A stretch of DNA of 64,000 nt, from NCBI GenBank assembly GCA_017453465.1, contig JAFTEV010000010.1:1-64000 (forward strand), in the 5' to 3' direction. This stretch comes from Bacteroidaceae bacterium. GTDB taxonomy: Bacteria; Bacteroidota; Bacteroidia; Bacteroidales; Bacteroidaceae. Shown here piece after piece: positions 42,353 through 51,143 of this stretch. Numbering within the stretch: position 1 is the first letter of the stretch; each line of letters starts with the position of its first letter. The notes beneath the pieces are model-generated. The model saw nothing but the letters and a program-made list of their open reading frames with translations. It did not search any database and had not been told where the DNA came from. Made by a program: the position numbers and the translations under genes.

Positions 42353-43597
42353 ATTCGAGGCATATACATCCATATACTTCTTGGCAACCGCTTCTTCCGA
42401 ATAGGTGTCGAGAGCCTTCTGTCGGGCGGCAGTGCTGAGAGACTCATAGTCAGCCTGCAAAGCCCACTCAATGCCACGGGCAAAGTCGTTGGCATTTCGG
42501 TAGGAGGCTACGTAGCCATTCCGCTTGTGGTCAATCATTTCGGGTATGCCGCCCACGTTGAATCCCACGCAGGGAATGCCGCACGCCATGGCTTCCACAA
42601 TGGTGTTGGGCAGGTTGTCTTGCAGGGAGGGGGTGACGTAGAGGTCCACAGTGTTGTAGAGCCGCACCATTTCTTCAGGGTCCTTCACATAGCTGACCGG
42701 GTGCACCTTGAAGGGGATCAGGTTTTCCACCTTGGCAGAGTCACCCCCCACCACGACGATTTCTATCAGCTTTGCCAGCCCAGTGGCTTGCGTTTCTATC
42801 AACTTACAGGCTTCCACCAGTTGCTGGAATCCCTTGCGCTCGTCGGTGATGCGCTGTGCACCGAAGAGGATGAGCTTCCCCTCGGAGGCAATGCCCCGTT
42901 CAGCACGCAGGGCGGCTTTGTCGAGCGGACGGAACAGCTCCATGTTGATGGCGTTGGGGATGCTGACAACGCGCTGCCCCCTGGTGAGTGCAGAAGTCTC
43001 GGCCAGACGTGCAATCCACTGGCTACAGCCTACAAATGTGATGCGGGCCCCGCTGTAGATGCGCTGCTTCTGCTGGAACACACGCCGTGCCAAGTCAATC
43101 AGCGCATCGCCGCCAGCCAGCAGGGGACATCGCCAACACAGCTCGCGGTATTGCTGGCAGTCGGCAGAGTAGTGGCAAATGCCTGTGAAGTACCACTGGT
43201 CGTGCATGGTGATGACGATGGGCTTGCCGCTCCGCACGATTCGCTCAATGTTCTTCATGGAGAGGAAACCCTGGTTTACCCAGTGCAGGTGTATCACGTC
43301 GGCTTGCTGAAAGTCACGCATTCGGGTGATGTCGGTGCCCACATTGGCTATGTCCACCTGGAACAGGTTGCGTCGGCTCAGCCGGTTGGCCAGGAAGATG
43401 ACCAGCCGTTCCCACAGGAACTTCACTGGCAGCTTCCAGTCGGCCTTGATGGACACCACCGAGAGGCGGTCGGTCTGCTTGTCGCGCACCAGCATCTTTG
43501 CCTTCACGCCCTGCTTCCTCAGGGCTTCCATCAGTCGGTTGCAGGCAATGGCTGCTCCGCCCGTCCGTTCCGAAGTGTTGATGAGTAAAACTCTCAT
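42335..43597 (-). CDS. Family 4 glycosyltransferase
   Basis: 420 residues, GT-B fold. Acceptor domain starts MRVLLINTSERTGGAAIAC; donor domain holds GAQRITDERKGFQ and the GT4 motif TPSLQDNLPNTIVEAMACG. Probably builds a surface polysaccharide with the neighbouring GT2. ATG 43597 follows the -7 box (43615-43622) by 17 bases. The last residues SNLKVKS come from the GTTAAG repeat. Confidence 0.92.
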   Translation of the reverse strand: MRVLLINTSERTGGAAIACNRLMEALRKQGVKAKMLVRDKQTDRLSVVSIKADWKLPVKFLWERLVIFLANRLSRRNLFQVDIANVGTDITRMRDFQQADVIHLHWVNQGFLSMKNIERIVRSGKPIVITMHDQWYFTGICHYSADCQQYRELCWRCPLLAGGDALIDLARRVFQQKQRIYSGARITFVGCSQWIARLAETSALTRGQRVVSIPNAINMELFRPLDKAALRAERGIASEGKLILFGAQRITDERKGFQQLVEACKLIETQATGLAKLIEIVVVGGDSAKVENLIPFKVHPVSYVKDPEEMVRLYNTVDLYVTPSLQDNLPNTIVEAMACGIPCVGFNVGGIPEMIDHKRNGYVASYRNANDFARGIEWALQADYESLSTAARQKALDTYSEEAVAKKYMDVYASNLKVKS

Positions 43598-43614
43598 TGT
43601 TTGCAAAATTTTTG

Positions 43615-43622
43615 CAAAGGTA
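43615..43622 (-). promoter_or_regulatory. -7 box TACCTTTG for the GT4 gene
   Basis: TAnnTTTG element on the minus strand, 17 bases before ATG 43597. Confidence 0.65.
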
Positions 43623-43706
43623 AGGATTATCAGCGAAAAAATCCTAAGTAAAGGGGGGAAAAGAGAACCTTTAGCCTTGGTGGAGCAAAAAAATCACCCG
43701 ACTTCG

Positions 43707-43838
43707 TCATTGCCCCTCCCAGAAAACCTTGTCGAATAAAATTGCGACAGGCATACGCCCCTTCATGAGCATGGTTTTTGTTAAGAGTGTTTTGTCCTGT
43801 GGCATGTAACCGCTGATGGTGGTGACTGTCTTTGCCAT
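43707..43838 (-). CDS. Possible small ORF (43 residues)
   Basis: Reads MAKTVTTISGYMPQDKTLL, then MKGRMPVAILFDKVFWEGQ. It follows the large mosaic gene by 46 bases on the same strand. I do not recognise it; it may be a fragment of a longer gene. Weak evidence. Confidence 0.25.
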   Translation of the reverse strand: MAKTVTTISGYMPQDKTLLTKTMLMKGRMPVAILFDKVFWEGQ

Positions 43839-43884
43839 GTTGAGCACTCCCGGCTTTGTAGCTCTATTCTATGTTTTTCTTACC

Positions 43885-46800
43885 CTATTTTGAAGAAGGA
43901 CTGAGGGCGAGGCGCAGGCCCCACAAATTGTAACCGACCGTTGGCGAAACGCTGCCACGATCGGTTACACGACAGTCTCTGGCAGTGCCGTACCAGTTGC
44001 CGCCACGTAGCACGTGGGTGGAGCCAGTAGTAGGACCAGTAGGGTTGGACTGAGCAGAAGAATCATAGCTTGCATACCAGTCACTGCAAAATTCATCTAC
44101 ATTACCGGTCATGTCATAGAGACCAAGCTCGTTGGCTCGCTTCGTGCCCACTGCATGGGTCTCGCTGCCGCTATTATCCCTATACCATGCCACATCATCG
44201 GCGGTGTTGCTGCCAGAGTACTTGTAGCCTTTGCTCTGTCTGCCACCGCGTGCCGCAAACTCCCACTCGGCCTCGGTGGGCAGGCGGAAGGTCTTGCCCG
44301 TCAGCTGGTTCAGCTTCGTGATGAAGGTCTGGCAGTCGTCCCAGCTCACATTTACCACGGGCCGGTTATCGTACTTCCAGCTGGAAGGGTTGCTGCCCAT
44401 CACAGCTTTCCAAAGAGCCTGTGTCACCTCGGTCTCGCCTATCTGGTAGTCGCTCAGGGTCACGCTGTGAACAGGGGCTTCTTCAGAGTAAGCATCGGCA
44501 TCGTAGTTGGGACTGGAGCTGTCTGTCTTCTGTGCACCCATCAGGAACGTGCCGCCACTGACGGAAACCATGTTGAAATCCACGCCGTACACGGTGTAAG
44601 TGGTGGTGCCTTCAATCACCCGGATGGTGCATGAGCCTTTCACGCCGCTGCCGTCGGTGGCGGTGGCGGTGAGGGTGGCCGTGCCGACAGAATGGGCTGT
44701 GACGAGGCCGTCCGTGCCGACGGTGGCCACGCGGGAGTCGCTGCTGCTCCAGCTCACGGATGAGCTGCTGGCGTTGAGGGGATAGAACGCGATGGGGGTG
44801 TAGCCGCTTTCGCCCAGAACAAGGTCAAGGTCGTAGAGGACGATGCGGCTGAGCGGCACTGTCAGCTCGGCACCGGGCTGGCAGACGGGGCGCACGCTCT
44901 GCCCGTAGTAGCGGTAGTAGTACTCCATGTCGTAGCTGTAGGCATTGAACTTCAGGCCATAGGCGTTGGATGGAGAAGTGGAGGTGACGGCACTCGACCT
45001 GTAGTTGCCTGTCATCCCTATACTGCTGGGCCAGGAGGAAGAATAGTGTCCCGCTGCGGGCAGGAAGATGCTGTTGCCGTTGGGTCCCGTCACGCGGTAG
45101 CCGTTCATGCCGTTCTGTGTCGTCCAGGCCCACGTGCAGCTGTTCATCAGTTCGTCCAGCTCATCGTAGGTGGGCATACGCCAGGGCGCGCCCCAGTTGG
45201 TGTAGGCCGCGTCGTCGGCCAGGTCGAGGGTGTATTTGTAGTGCGGTATGCCTCCCGCGAGGCTGTCGGGGTTGTATTTCGAGGGACCGCCCTGTTCCGC
45301 GCTCCACCACTTGTAGGTGTCCCAGCTGTAGGTTGCCTTCGGCTCGGTCTCGCCGTAGGCAAAGTAGTGGCCGCAGTCTTCGGGCGCGCTGGCACCCACG
45401 TTCATGCCGGCCCACATCACGCTGAGGCCCAAATCGACAGCGCGGCTGTCCCCCATGTCGGCATCGAGGTAGAGGCCGATGAGGTTGGTGATGTCCTCAA
45501 TGGTGATGCCGCCGCTGCCCTCCAGGTATTCGTTGATGAGGTCGGTGATGTCGCCCACCGTCACTTCGTGGACTTCCACCCTGCCCGTCCAGCTGTATCC
45601 GTTCAGCTTCAGCCTCTTGTCCGCCGTGTCATAGACGGCCTTGGCCGGGTAGGCGATGGGGGTTCCGGCTTTCAGCTCGCTGAAGCCGGCGATGGTGGCA
45701 TAGCCGCCGCTGCCCGTGAGGTTCAGCGTGCAGTCGGTGGTGTAGAGCGTGCCGCCGTTGTCGTTGCGCCCCACCAGCCGTGTGGCGTTCACGGTGCAGC
45801 CGCCCGCAAAGGCCAGGCTGCTGCCCTCGACGGCGTTGATGCTGCCGTCCTCGAAGGTCAGGCTGCCGCCGCCGGCAACGACGGCGTTGTTATAGACATA
45901 CATGCCCACGCCCATGATGTTCTTCAGCGTGCTCTCGCCCTCCAGCTCTATCCGCAGGTTGGCGGCTGCGTCCTTCCGCACCTGCAGGGCGTTGTACTTA
46001 TTCAGGCAATCGACGGTCACGTCGCGCAGTTTCAGCGTGTTGGACTGGGGGTCGTAGCTGACGGCTCCGTGGATGTTGCTGAAGCAGAAGTTGTCGGCGG
46101 TGATGTCGTTCACTTCGTGTCCGCCAAGGTAGATGCCGTAGCTGGCGGTCACGGGGGCTATGATCACCTGGGTGGTTGACGAGCCGTTCTGGCTGCAGAA
46201 GCATCCACGGGTTTCGTTGAAGCACACGCCCTTGCTCCTCACGGCGCACTGCGTCATGGTGCAGCTGCCGGCCTTTACGCCGTCGCTGCCCGATGTCACG
46301 CTGAGGTAGCAGCTGGTCAGGTTGAGGGCGCCGCCGTTGCAGTCGATGCCGCCTGTGACCAGCAGGTCGCTGTTTTTCATGCTGATGTCGCCGGTGCCGG
46401 TAATCTGGATGGCTGCGGGCACGTTGATGGTGGTGTAGTTGCCGCAGGTGACAGTCAGCTGTGCCGAACCCGTGAACGTGAGGCTCTGCGGGGAGGAGAT
46501 GGCCGTATTGCCCGTCCTGTTGGCGATGGTGGAAGCCGACGTGCCGACCGAGCTGATGGTCAGCGGGTAGCCCGTTTCGTTCAGCACCACGGGGCTGGCG
46601 TCGTAGTTCTGGATGGTGGCTTCGTCCAGCGTCAGCGTATGCGTGTCTGGGTTGTAGCTCACGGTGCGGGATATGGCCGGGCTGGGCGATGTGACGGGGC
46701 TGGTGATGTGGTCCCTGTTGCCGTAGGTCACATCCACGCCGCCCACCCGCAGGCCGTACTTCTTCCAGCCGGCATAGAGGGACGTGGTGAGCCGCTGTCC

Positions 46801-47538
46801 GCTGCCGTCCTTCATGTAGAGGCTGGCAGTGTCGTAGGAAGCTGTGTTGCCCGACGGCAGGTAGTACTGGCAGTAGCCGCTGCGCGAGACGGCGTTGGTG
46901 AATCCGTAGATGGTGCCGCCCTTGACCACGCCGCCCGACGTGTAGCTGAAGCCTGTCAGGTTGATGTTGGCGTCGCTGAGCCAGAGGTAGCCGCCGCCGT
47001 TGTCGCGGCTGTAGATGCAGCGGGCGTTGACGGTGCAGCCGCCGTAGCCCTGCCCGCCCATGGTGAAGTCGCCGAAGCAGAGGTTCACGCCGTCCATGCA
47101 CATGATGTGCCCGCCGCTGCTGCCGCGCTGCTCCAGCGTGAGCGAGCCGGTGCCCTGGATATAGACGTTGGGCTGGGAGGTGGTGTTGGTGTAGCCGCTC
47201 TTCTTGTAGATGAGCACGTCCGCGCCGTTGCAGTTGCGTATGGTGTTCACGCCCTTCAGCACGATGTGCAGCCCGTTCTGTGCGCTGCTCGTTACGGCGA
47301 TGCCGCTGCTGCCGCCCGCGTTCTCGCAGTCGATGAGCGCATTCCAGAGCGTCAGCGTGTTGGTACTGCTGTCGTAGGACACGCTGCCCTCCTTGATGTA
47401 CGTGCCCGTCACCTTGTTCGCGTTGTCGGAGGTGATGCTCACTTGGCCCACTCTGATGCCGTAGTCGGTTGCGGCTAGGGCTGTCTGCCCGATGATGTTC
47501 ACCGCAAGGAGGGTGAACAGACGTAAAAGTCGTTTCAT
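43885..47538 (-). CDS. Large surface mosaic protein with Ig-like and formylglycine-enzyme-like (SUMF1) domains
   Basis: 1217 residues. Signal peptide (TALA|A, about residue 23); three repeated beta-rich domains (each starting with YGIRVGQV, YGLRVGGV or YGIYLGGHEV, and VSYDxxTNTLTL); a FISUMP-like domain (GLSVMWAGMNVGASAPEDCG ... YFAYGETEPK); a BIG2-type Ig-like domain (LVLGESGYTPIAFYPLNA); and a C-terminal SUMF1/FGE-like domain (MVSVSGGTFLMGAQKT ... RLPTEAEWEFAARGG ... VLRGGNWYGTARDCR). Many such domains in Bacteroidetes are probably binding modules rather than active enzymes. No clear T9SS sorting domain. ATG 47538 follows the -7 box at 47581-47588. Confidence 0.85.
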   Translation of the reverse strand: MKRLLRLFTLLAVNIIGQTALAATDYGIRVGQVSITSDNANKVTGTYIKEGSVSYDSSTNTLTLWNALIDCENAGGSSGIAVTSSAQNGLHIVLKGVNTIRNCNGADVLIYKKSGYTNTTSQPNVYIQGTGSLTLEQRGSSGGHIMCMDGVNLCFGDFTMGGQGYGGCTVNARCIYSRDNGGGYLWLSDANINLTGFSYTSGGVVKGGTIYGFTNAVSRSGYCQYYLPSGNTASYDTASLYMKDGSGQRLTTSLYAGWKKYGLRVGGVDVTYGNRDHITSPVTSPSPAISRTVSYNPDTHTLTLDEATIQNYDASPVVLNETGYPLTISSVGTSASTIANRTGNTAISSPQSLTFTGSAQLTVTCGNYTTINVPAAIQITGTGDISMKNSDLLVTGGIDCNGGALNLTSCYLSVTSGSDGVKAGSCTMTQCAVRSKGVCFNETRGCFCSQNGSSTTQVIIAPVTASYGIYLGGHEVNDITADNFCFSNIHGAVSYDPQSNTLKLRDVTVDCLNKYNALQVRKDAAANLRIELEGESTLKNIMGVGMYVYNNAVVAGGGSLTFEDGSINAVEGSSLAFAGGCTVNATRLVGRNDNGGTLYTTDCTLNLTGSGGYATIAGFSELKAGTPIAYPAKAVYDTADKRLKLNGYSWTGRVEVHEVTVGDITDLINEYLEGSGGITIEDITNLIGLYLDADMGDSRAVDLGLSVMWAGMNVGASAPEDCGHYFAYGETEPKATYSWDTYKWWSAEQGGPSKYNPDSLAGGIPHYKYTLDLADDAAYTNWGAPWRMPTYDELDELMNSCTWAWTTQNGMNGYRVTGPNGNSIFLPAAGHYSSSWPSSIGMTGNYRSSAVTSTSPSNAYGLKFNAYSYDMEYYYRYYGQSVRPVCQPGAELTVPLSRIVLYDLDLVLGESGYTPIAFYPLNASSSSVSWSSSDSRVATVGTDGLVTAHSVGTATLTATATDGSGVKGSCTIRVIEGTTTYTVYGVDFNMVSVSGGTFLMGAQKTDSSSPNYDADAYSEEAPVHSVTLSDYQIGETEVTQALWKAVMGSNPSSWKYDNRPVVNVSWDDCQTFITKLNQLTGKTFRLPTEAEWEFAARGGRQSKGYKYSGSNTADDVAWYRDNSGSETHAVGTKRANELGLYDMTGNVDEFCSDWYASYDSSAQSNPTGPTTGSTHVLRGGNWYGTARDCRVTDRGSVSPTVGYNLWGLRLALSPSSK

Positions 47539-47580
47539 AATGAAATGGATATTAGTTGTTTTTTTATCGAATAATTTGGC

Positions 47581-47588
47581 CAAAGATA
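47581..47588 (-). promoter_or_regulatory. -7 box TATCTTTG for the surface mosaic gene
   Basis: TAnnTTTG element, 43 bases before ATG 47538. Confidence 0.6.
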
Positions 47589-47837
47589 TAAAATTCGGCA
47601 ATTAGACGATTGCCGATTGGACAATTTCTTAAAAAAAGTCCTAAAAAAACGCAAAATCACTCCTCTCGTTGCCCGAAAGGGGACATTTTGCCACACCGAG
47701 TGAACAATTGGATAACGGTGTTTCCTGAAATTGAGTGTAGCCACCCAGGTTATCGCGGAACAAATGTTAAGCAATATTAATTGGGACAGAAAGACATTAA
47801 TTTAACAACCACGCACTGCCATTTTTCGCCTCGTGCA

Positions 47838-47960
47838 AGGCAATGATTACAAGCTGAATGGGTTACACAAGGAATGGTTCGCTACCACGTAGGCAATGCG
47901 TCGCACTCACGTAGGCAATCGTTTGCGTTTGATTGCCTACGTGAGCGCGACGCATTGCTA
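47838..47960. repeat. Dispersed inverted repeat, GCGTAGGCAAT family, copy 3
   Basis: Left flank AAGGCAATGATTACAAGCTG, then arms GGCAATGCGTCGCACTCACG (from 47892) and GAGCGCGACGCATTGC (to 47958), which pair with one mismatch over 28 bp. The left flank is shared with 56484-56523. The transposase remnant follows directly. Confidence 0.88.
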
Positions 47961-47975
47961 ACACGACTTAAGACT

Positions 47976-48083
47976 TTAAGAACCTTTAGAGTTCGTTGAT
48001 GTTCGCGTTTTGCCTACAAACTCACGGATGACAGGCAACATCGTGTGACCCTCGTACTTGTTCCCCTCATGGATGCAGTCGAT
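47976..48083 (-). pseudogene. Transposase remnant (IS1634/IS4-type)
   Basis: 35 codons open: IDCIHEGNKYEGHTMLPVIR, then EFVGKTRTSTNSKGS and a stop. The phrase EGNKxExxTMLPVIxxF is typical of DDE transposases of the IS1634/IS1380-like group. Both ends of the gene are missing, so this is a decayed scrap. Confidence 0.55.
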
Positions 48084-48099
48084 TTATGTAAATATGTAA

Positions 48100-48136
48100 A
48101 AAAACTTTTGCGCCGCCCAAATTAGGGCGGCGCAAA
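48100..48136 (-). terminator. Rho-independent terminator of the VTC operon
   Basis: 12-bp stem TTTGCGCCGCCC (48107-48118) with 48125-48136, loop of 6. In the minus direction the stem is followed by AAAAG reading into TTTTTTT (48100-48106). Confidence 0.82.
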
Positions 48137-48208
48137 GTTATAAATAATTCTGTATAAGCAATTTATGTTTTGGATTAAAAATGAGTGACGAAGTTAGGAA
48201 AAAGAAAA

Positions 48209-48288
48209 AGTGAAAAATCTGAGTTACATGGAATAGCAAGCTGTGGGCTGGTGCTTATTCCTGTAACTCTGATTTTCCACTTTTCACT
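48209..48288. repeat. Long imperfect inverted repeat
   Basis: Left arm AGTGAAAAATCTGAGTTACA (from 48209) pairs with right arm TGTAACTCTGATTTTCCACT (48261 onward). About 30 bp long with a few mismatches. Lies between the lipoprotein gene and its terminator. Confidence 0.8.
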
Positions 48289-48304
48289 TATTCTACCCTC
48301 CCCT

Positions 48305-49480
48305 CTACTCCGTGTCGGTCCAGCTGAGGAAGTCTTCTCCCGTGAGTGTGTCTTTGGCCTTGTAGCCAGGGGCGTTGTCGGCAGGACCACTGAGGGCGAT
48401 GGTTCCGCCTGTGGCTGTGATGTCGTGTTCGCTGTAGAGGGCGTAGCACTTGCCGAAGCCTTGGACGGAGAGGTTGACGGTGGTGCCGCTGAAGTAGAGG
48501 TAGCCTCCGTCCACCACGGTGACGGAGCTTTTGGAGTCGTTGCCTTTGATGCCGACGGTGTTGATGCCGGCGACGGTGCCAGTGACGGTGCCGCCTGTGA
48601 AGTAGGCGGCGTAGTTGCTCTGGATGCCGATGGCGGCGGTGCCTGTGACGTTGAGGTTGATGGTGCCGTCGGTCATGTAGATGAGGGAGTCGGCCTTGAG
48701 GCCTTTCGTGTCGTCGGCTGCGACGGTGAGGTTGAGCGTGCCGCCGTTGATGTAGGCTGTGCCGTAGTCGTCGCAGTCGATGAGGTCGCCCTGCACATCG
48801 GTGAAGGTGAGGGTGCCGCCGCTGATTTTAAAGTAGTTGTTTTCGGGGTCGCCGTCGCCCTCGCCGCAGTGGATGCCGTCGCCCACGGAGCCGAGGATGT
48901 GGATGTAGCCTGTGGTTTTCTTAATCTGCAGGTATTCCTTGGAGGCTATGGCATGGCGGGCGTTGCCCGTGACGTTGAGCACACCGCCGCCTTCCACTTC
49001 GAGGTGTCCCTTGGTGTAGAGTGCGCCCTTCTTCTCGTTGAGCGGGTTGTCGGCGAGGGTGTTGACGGTGTTTTCTTGCAGGATGAGGTTGATGCGTTTG
49101 CCGCAGTTGAGGTGGAGGGGCGGCTCTGCCGTTGTGCTGGTGAGCTGAAGTCCTGCCAGCAGGAGGGTGAGTTTGTAGGGGGAGTTGATGGTGAGTGAGC
49201 CGCTGGCTGAGTAGCCCCGCACGCGGTAGATGTATTCGGTCTGTACGGCACTGTCGAGCGCAAGCACGACGGAGGTGCTGTTTCCGCTGCTGCACGTTAC
49301 GCCTATGGCTTCGGCGGGAATGTTGATTTCAGCTGTACTTTCGTTGAAGACAACGTCCACGAAAACGGGCTGCGGAATGGTCACAGTGTCTTCATCGTCC
49401 TCCGTGTTTGCCGTTTCTTCGTTGTTGTTGCAGGCGAACAGGCTGAGGCAGAGTGTGGCTAATAGAAGTAGGTGTTTCAT
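48305..49480 (-). CDS. Carbohydrate-binding lipoprotein, Cthe_2159-like beta-helix
   Basis: 391 residues. Lipoprotein signal (LSLFAC, Cys17) followed by an acidic stretch (NNNEETANTEDDEDT), which may act as a surface export signal. Then a right-handed beta-helix of repeating GGTLNLTV/GGYLYFSGT turns. The conserved GDGIHCGEG and LIDCDDYGTAYINGGTLN motifs match the 'carbohydrate-binding domain-containing' family, first described from Clostridium thermocellum Cthe_2159 as binding acidic polysaccharides. It is last in the operon with VTC, DUF4956 and DUF2490 genes, followed by a terminator. Confidence 0.8.
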   Translation of the reverse strand: MKHLLLLATLCLSLFACNNNEETANTEDDEDTVTIPQPVFVDVVFNESTAEINIPAEAIGVTCSSGNSTSVVLALDSAVQTEYIYRVRGYSASGSLTINSPYKLTLLLAGLQLTSTTAEPPLHLNCGKRINLILQENTVNTLADNPLNEKKGALYTKGHLEVEGGGVLNVTGNARHAIASKEYLQIKKTTGYIHILGSVGDGIHCGEGDGDPENNYFKISGGTLTFTDVQGDLIDCDDYGTAYINGGTLNLTVAADDTKGLKADSLIYMTDGTINLNVTGTAAIGIQSNYAAYFTGGTVTGTVAGINTVGIKGNDSKSSVTVVDGGYLYFSGTTVNLSVQGFGKCYALYSEHDITATGGTIALSGPADNAPGYKAKDTLTGEDFLSWTDTE

Positions 49481-49490
49481 GTGTGTGTGT

Positions 49491-50441
49491 TCAGAATTTG
49501 TGTGTGTAGCCCAGGCCGATGTAGTGTCCGTTGGGTTCGTCGTCGTCGTCCTCTATCTGGAAACGGTAGAAGGCTTTCAGGCTGTTTCGCTTGCCCAGCT
49601 TGATGTCTGTACCCCCTGTGAATTTCCATTTGTGGGCTTTGTAGCCGAGGCCAACACCGAAGTCAACGGAGAGGTAGGGGGCGAAGGGGCTCTTGCGGAT
49701 GTTGTACTGGGCTGTGGCTTTCGAGCGCAACATCAGGCGGTCTTTGCTCAGTTTCTCCTTTGTGGTGTATTCCGTTTCGGTTGTGGTTTCGGTGTAGGTG
49801 TAGGCAGTGCCGTCGGTGTCGTAGCGTTCCTTGTAGCGCACTTTTTCGCGATATTTGGTGCGGTCGGCTGCACAGCTGTAGTAGTGGTTGTATTGCAGGG
49901 TTTCTTTCAGCGAGAATGACCACCGCTTGGTGGGTTTGTAGCTGAAGGAGAGGCTCGCGTTGACGCGGCTGCGGTGTCGCCAGTAGGAAGCGGTGTAGTT
50001 GTAGCCTGTGTTGTAGCCCGAAGTGTAGCCCTTGATGATGGGGGCAAACTGCCCCTGGCCGATGTAGTCGAACTTGTCGTCGTAATAGACGGCGTGGCGT
50101 GGCTTGTCCTTGTAGGTGGATTCGCATTCCCCCAGCTTCTGTGACCAGATGTGGTTGTAGCCCAGTTCGGCCTTGAGGCTGAAGATGCCTTGGTCGTAGA
50201 ACTTGTAGGCGGCACTGAGTTCCACTTCGTAGCGTTCTGCACGGGTGGTGTTGGCTTGTGAGCGGAACCCGCCCGTAAGGTTGAGTGTAAGTCGGTTGGA
50301 AAGGAACTTCTTTTCGGCTTCGGCACTGATGTCCAGCCCAAAGTCGTTGCTCTGGGCGTGGAGGAATGAGGATTGGGGGGTGAGGAATGAGGAACTGAGC
50401 GTGAGGAGGAGGAGGAGTGTGAGGCGGGGGTGTTTAGTCAT
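49491..50441 (-). CDS. DUF2490-like outer membrane protein
   Basis: 316 residues. Signal peptide (LHA|Q, about residue 29) partly encoded by CCTCATTCCT repeats. Many amphipathic strands (e.g. YEVELSAAYKFYDQGIFSLK; SWRHRSR-like; RNSLKAFYRFQIEDDDDE) and a C-terminal YIGLGYTHKF with the terminal Phe of an outer-membrane beta-barrel. DUF2490 members occur in operons with VTC and DUF4956 genes. ATG 50441 is preferred because it starts the signal peptide and overlaps the DUF4956 stop by 8 bases; the open frame continues 39 codons upstream. Confidence 0.72.
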   Translation of the reverse strand: MTKHPRLTLLLLLTLSSSFLTPQSSFLHAQSNDFGLDISAEAEKKFLSNRLTLNLTGGFRSQANTTRAERYEVELSAAYKFYDQGIFSLKAELGYNHIWSQKLGECESTYKDKPRHAVYYDDKFDYIGQGQFAPIIKGYTSGYNTGYNYTASYWRHRSRVNASLSFSYKPTKRWSFSLKETLQYNHYYSCAADRTKYREKVRYKERYDTDGTAYTYTETTTETEYTTKEKLSKDRLMLRSKATAQYNIRKSPFAPYLSVDFGVGLGYKAHKWKFTGGTDIKLGKRNSLKAFYRFQIEDDDDEPNGHYIGLGYTHKF

Positions 50442-51132
50442 ATTCCTTTGGCATTTTCTGTATGGATTCGTCTCCTTCCACTGTGTTGTAGTAGATTTTG
50501 ATGAGTGCCATGTCCTTGAGAAAGTCGATGGAACCGATGGATACGTGCGTGATGTCAAGCCCTGTGCGCTCTTTCAGGTCTTCGATGAGTTCGGTGCGCT
50601 TGGCGGGTTTGATGAGGTCAATCTTGTCGTATTTCACATATTTGGAAGAAAGGCTCTTGATGAGCATGTTGGCTTCTGCTATCCAGACACCGAAGACGAA
50701 GATGACATCTGTCAGCAGGAGTTCGCCCATAGAGGTCAGCAGCGGGCCTGCAAATTCGGGGTGCTTGGGCGAGATGTCGGCTGCCCAGGCCAGGCCGTTG
50801 ATGGCTGCCAGCGAGATGATGAGGAAGAGGTAGGTCATTTCGCGGATGGGCACACTCTCTGTGCGGTAGCGCATGATGCAGAAGATGGCGAAGAGGCCCA
50901 TGGCGATGCCTGTCTTGATTTTTGCGTCGCCCATGAGGTGGATGAGCATGAAGATGCAGAAGCCCACAAGGATGTAGGTAAAGAAGAAGTCCTTGCGGCG
51001 TGCTTTGGGGAAGTAGAAGCAGCGGGCAATGGTGACCGTGAAGATGGTGTTGATGATGAGGCGCAGGATGAGGTCGAGAATGCGGCACGTGTCGCTCGAT
51101 AGCACTGCAAAGAAGTCGTTGAGTGTGTCCAT
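50434..51132 (-). CDS. DUF4956 membrane protein
   Basis: 232 residues with four or five membrane segments (LDLILRLIINTIFTVTIARC; FFFTYILVGFCIFMLIHLM; MTYLFLIISLAAINGLAWA; LLLTDVIFVFGVWI) and a soluble C-terminal domain with SKYVKYDKIDLIKPAKRTEL. DUF4956 is almost always next to a VTC-domain gene. Inner membrane; function unknown. Coupled to the downstream gene by an 8-base overlap. Confidence 0.82.
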   Translation of the reverse strand: MDTLNDFFAVLSSDTCRILDLILRLIINTIFTVTIARCFYFPKARRKDFFFTYILVGFCIFMLIHLMGDAKIKTGIAMGLFAIFCIMRYRTESVPIREMTYLFLIISLAAINGLAWAADISPKHPEFAGPLLTSMGELLLTDVIFVFGVWIAEANMLIKSLSSKYVKYDKIDLIKPAKRTELIEDLKERTGLDITHVSIGSIDFLKDMALIKIYYNTVEGDESIQKMPKEYD

Positions 51133-51143
51133 AATGTGATTGT

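Noticed and set aside
41432..43597. Complete capsule or O-antigen cluster
   Set aside because: Only two glycosyltransferases; no flippase, polymerase or sugar-nucleotide genes.
43885..47538. Active sulfatase-modifying enzyme
   Set aside because: Domain context is a surface mosaic, and no sulfatase gene is present.
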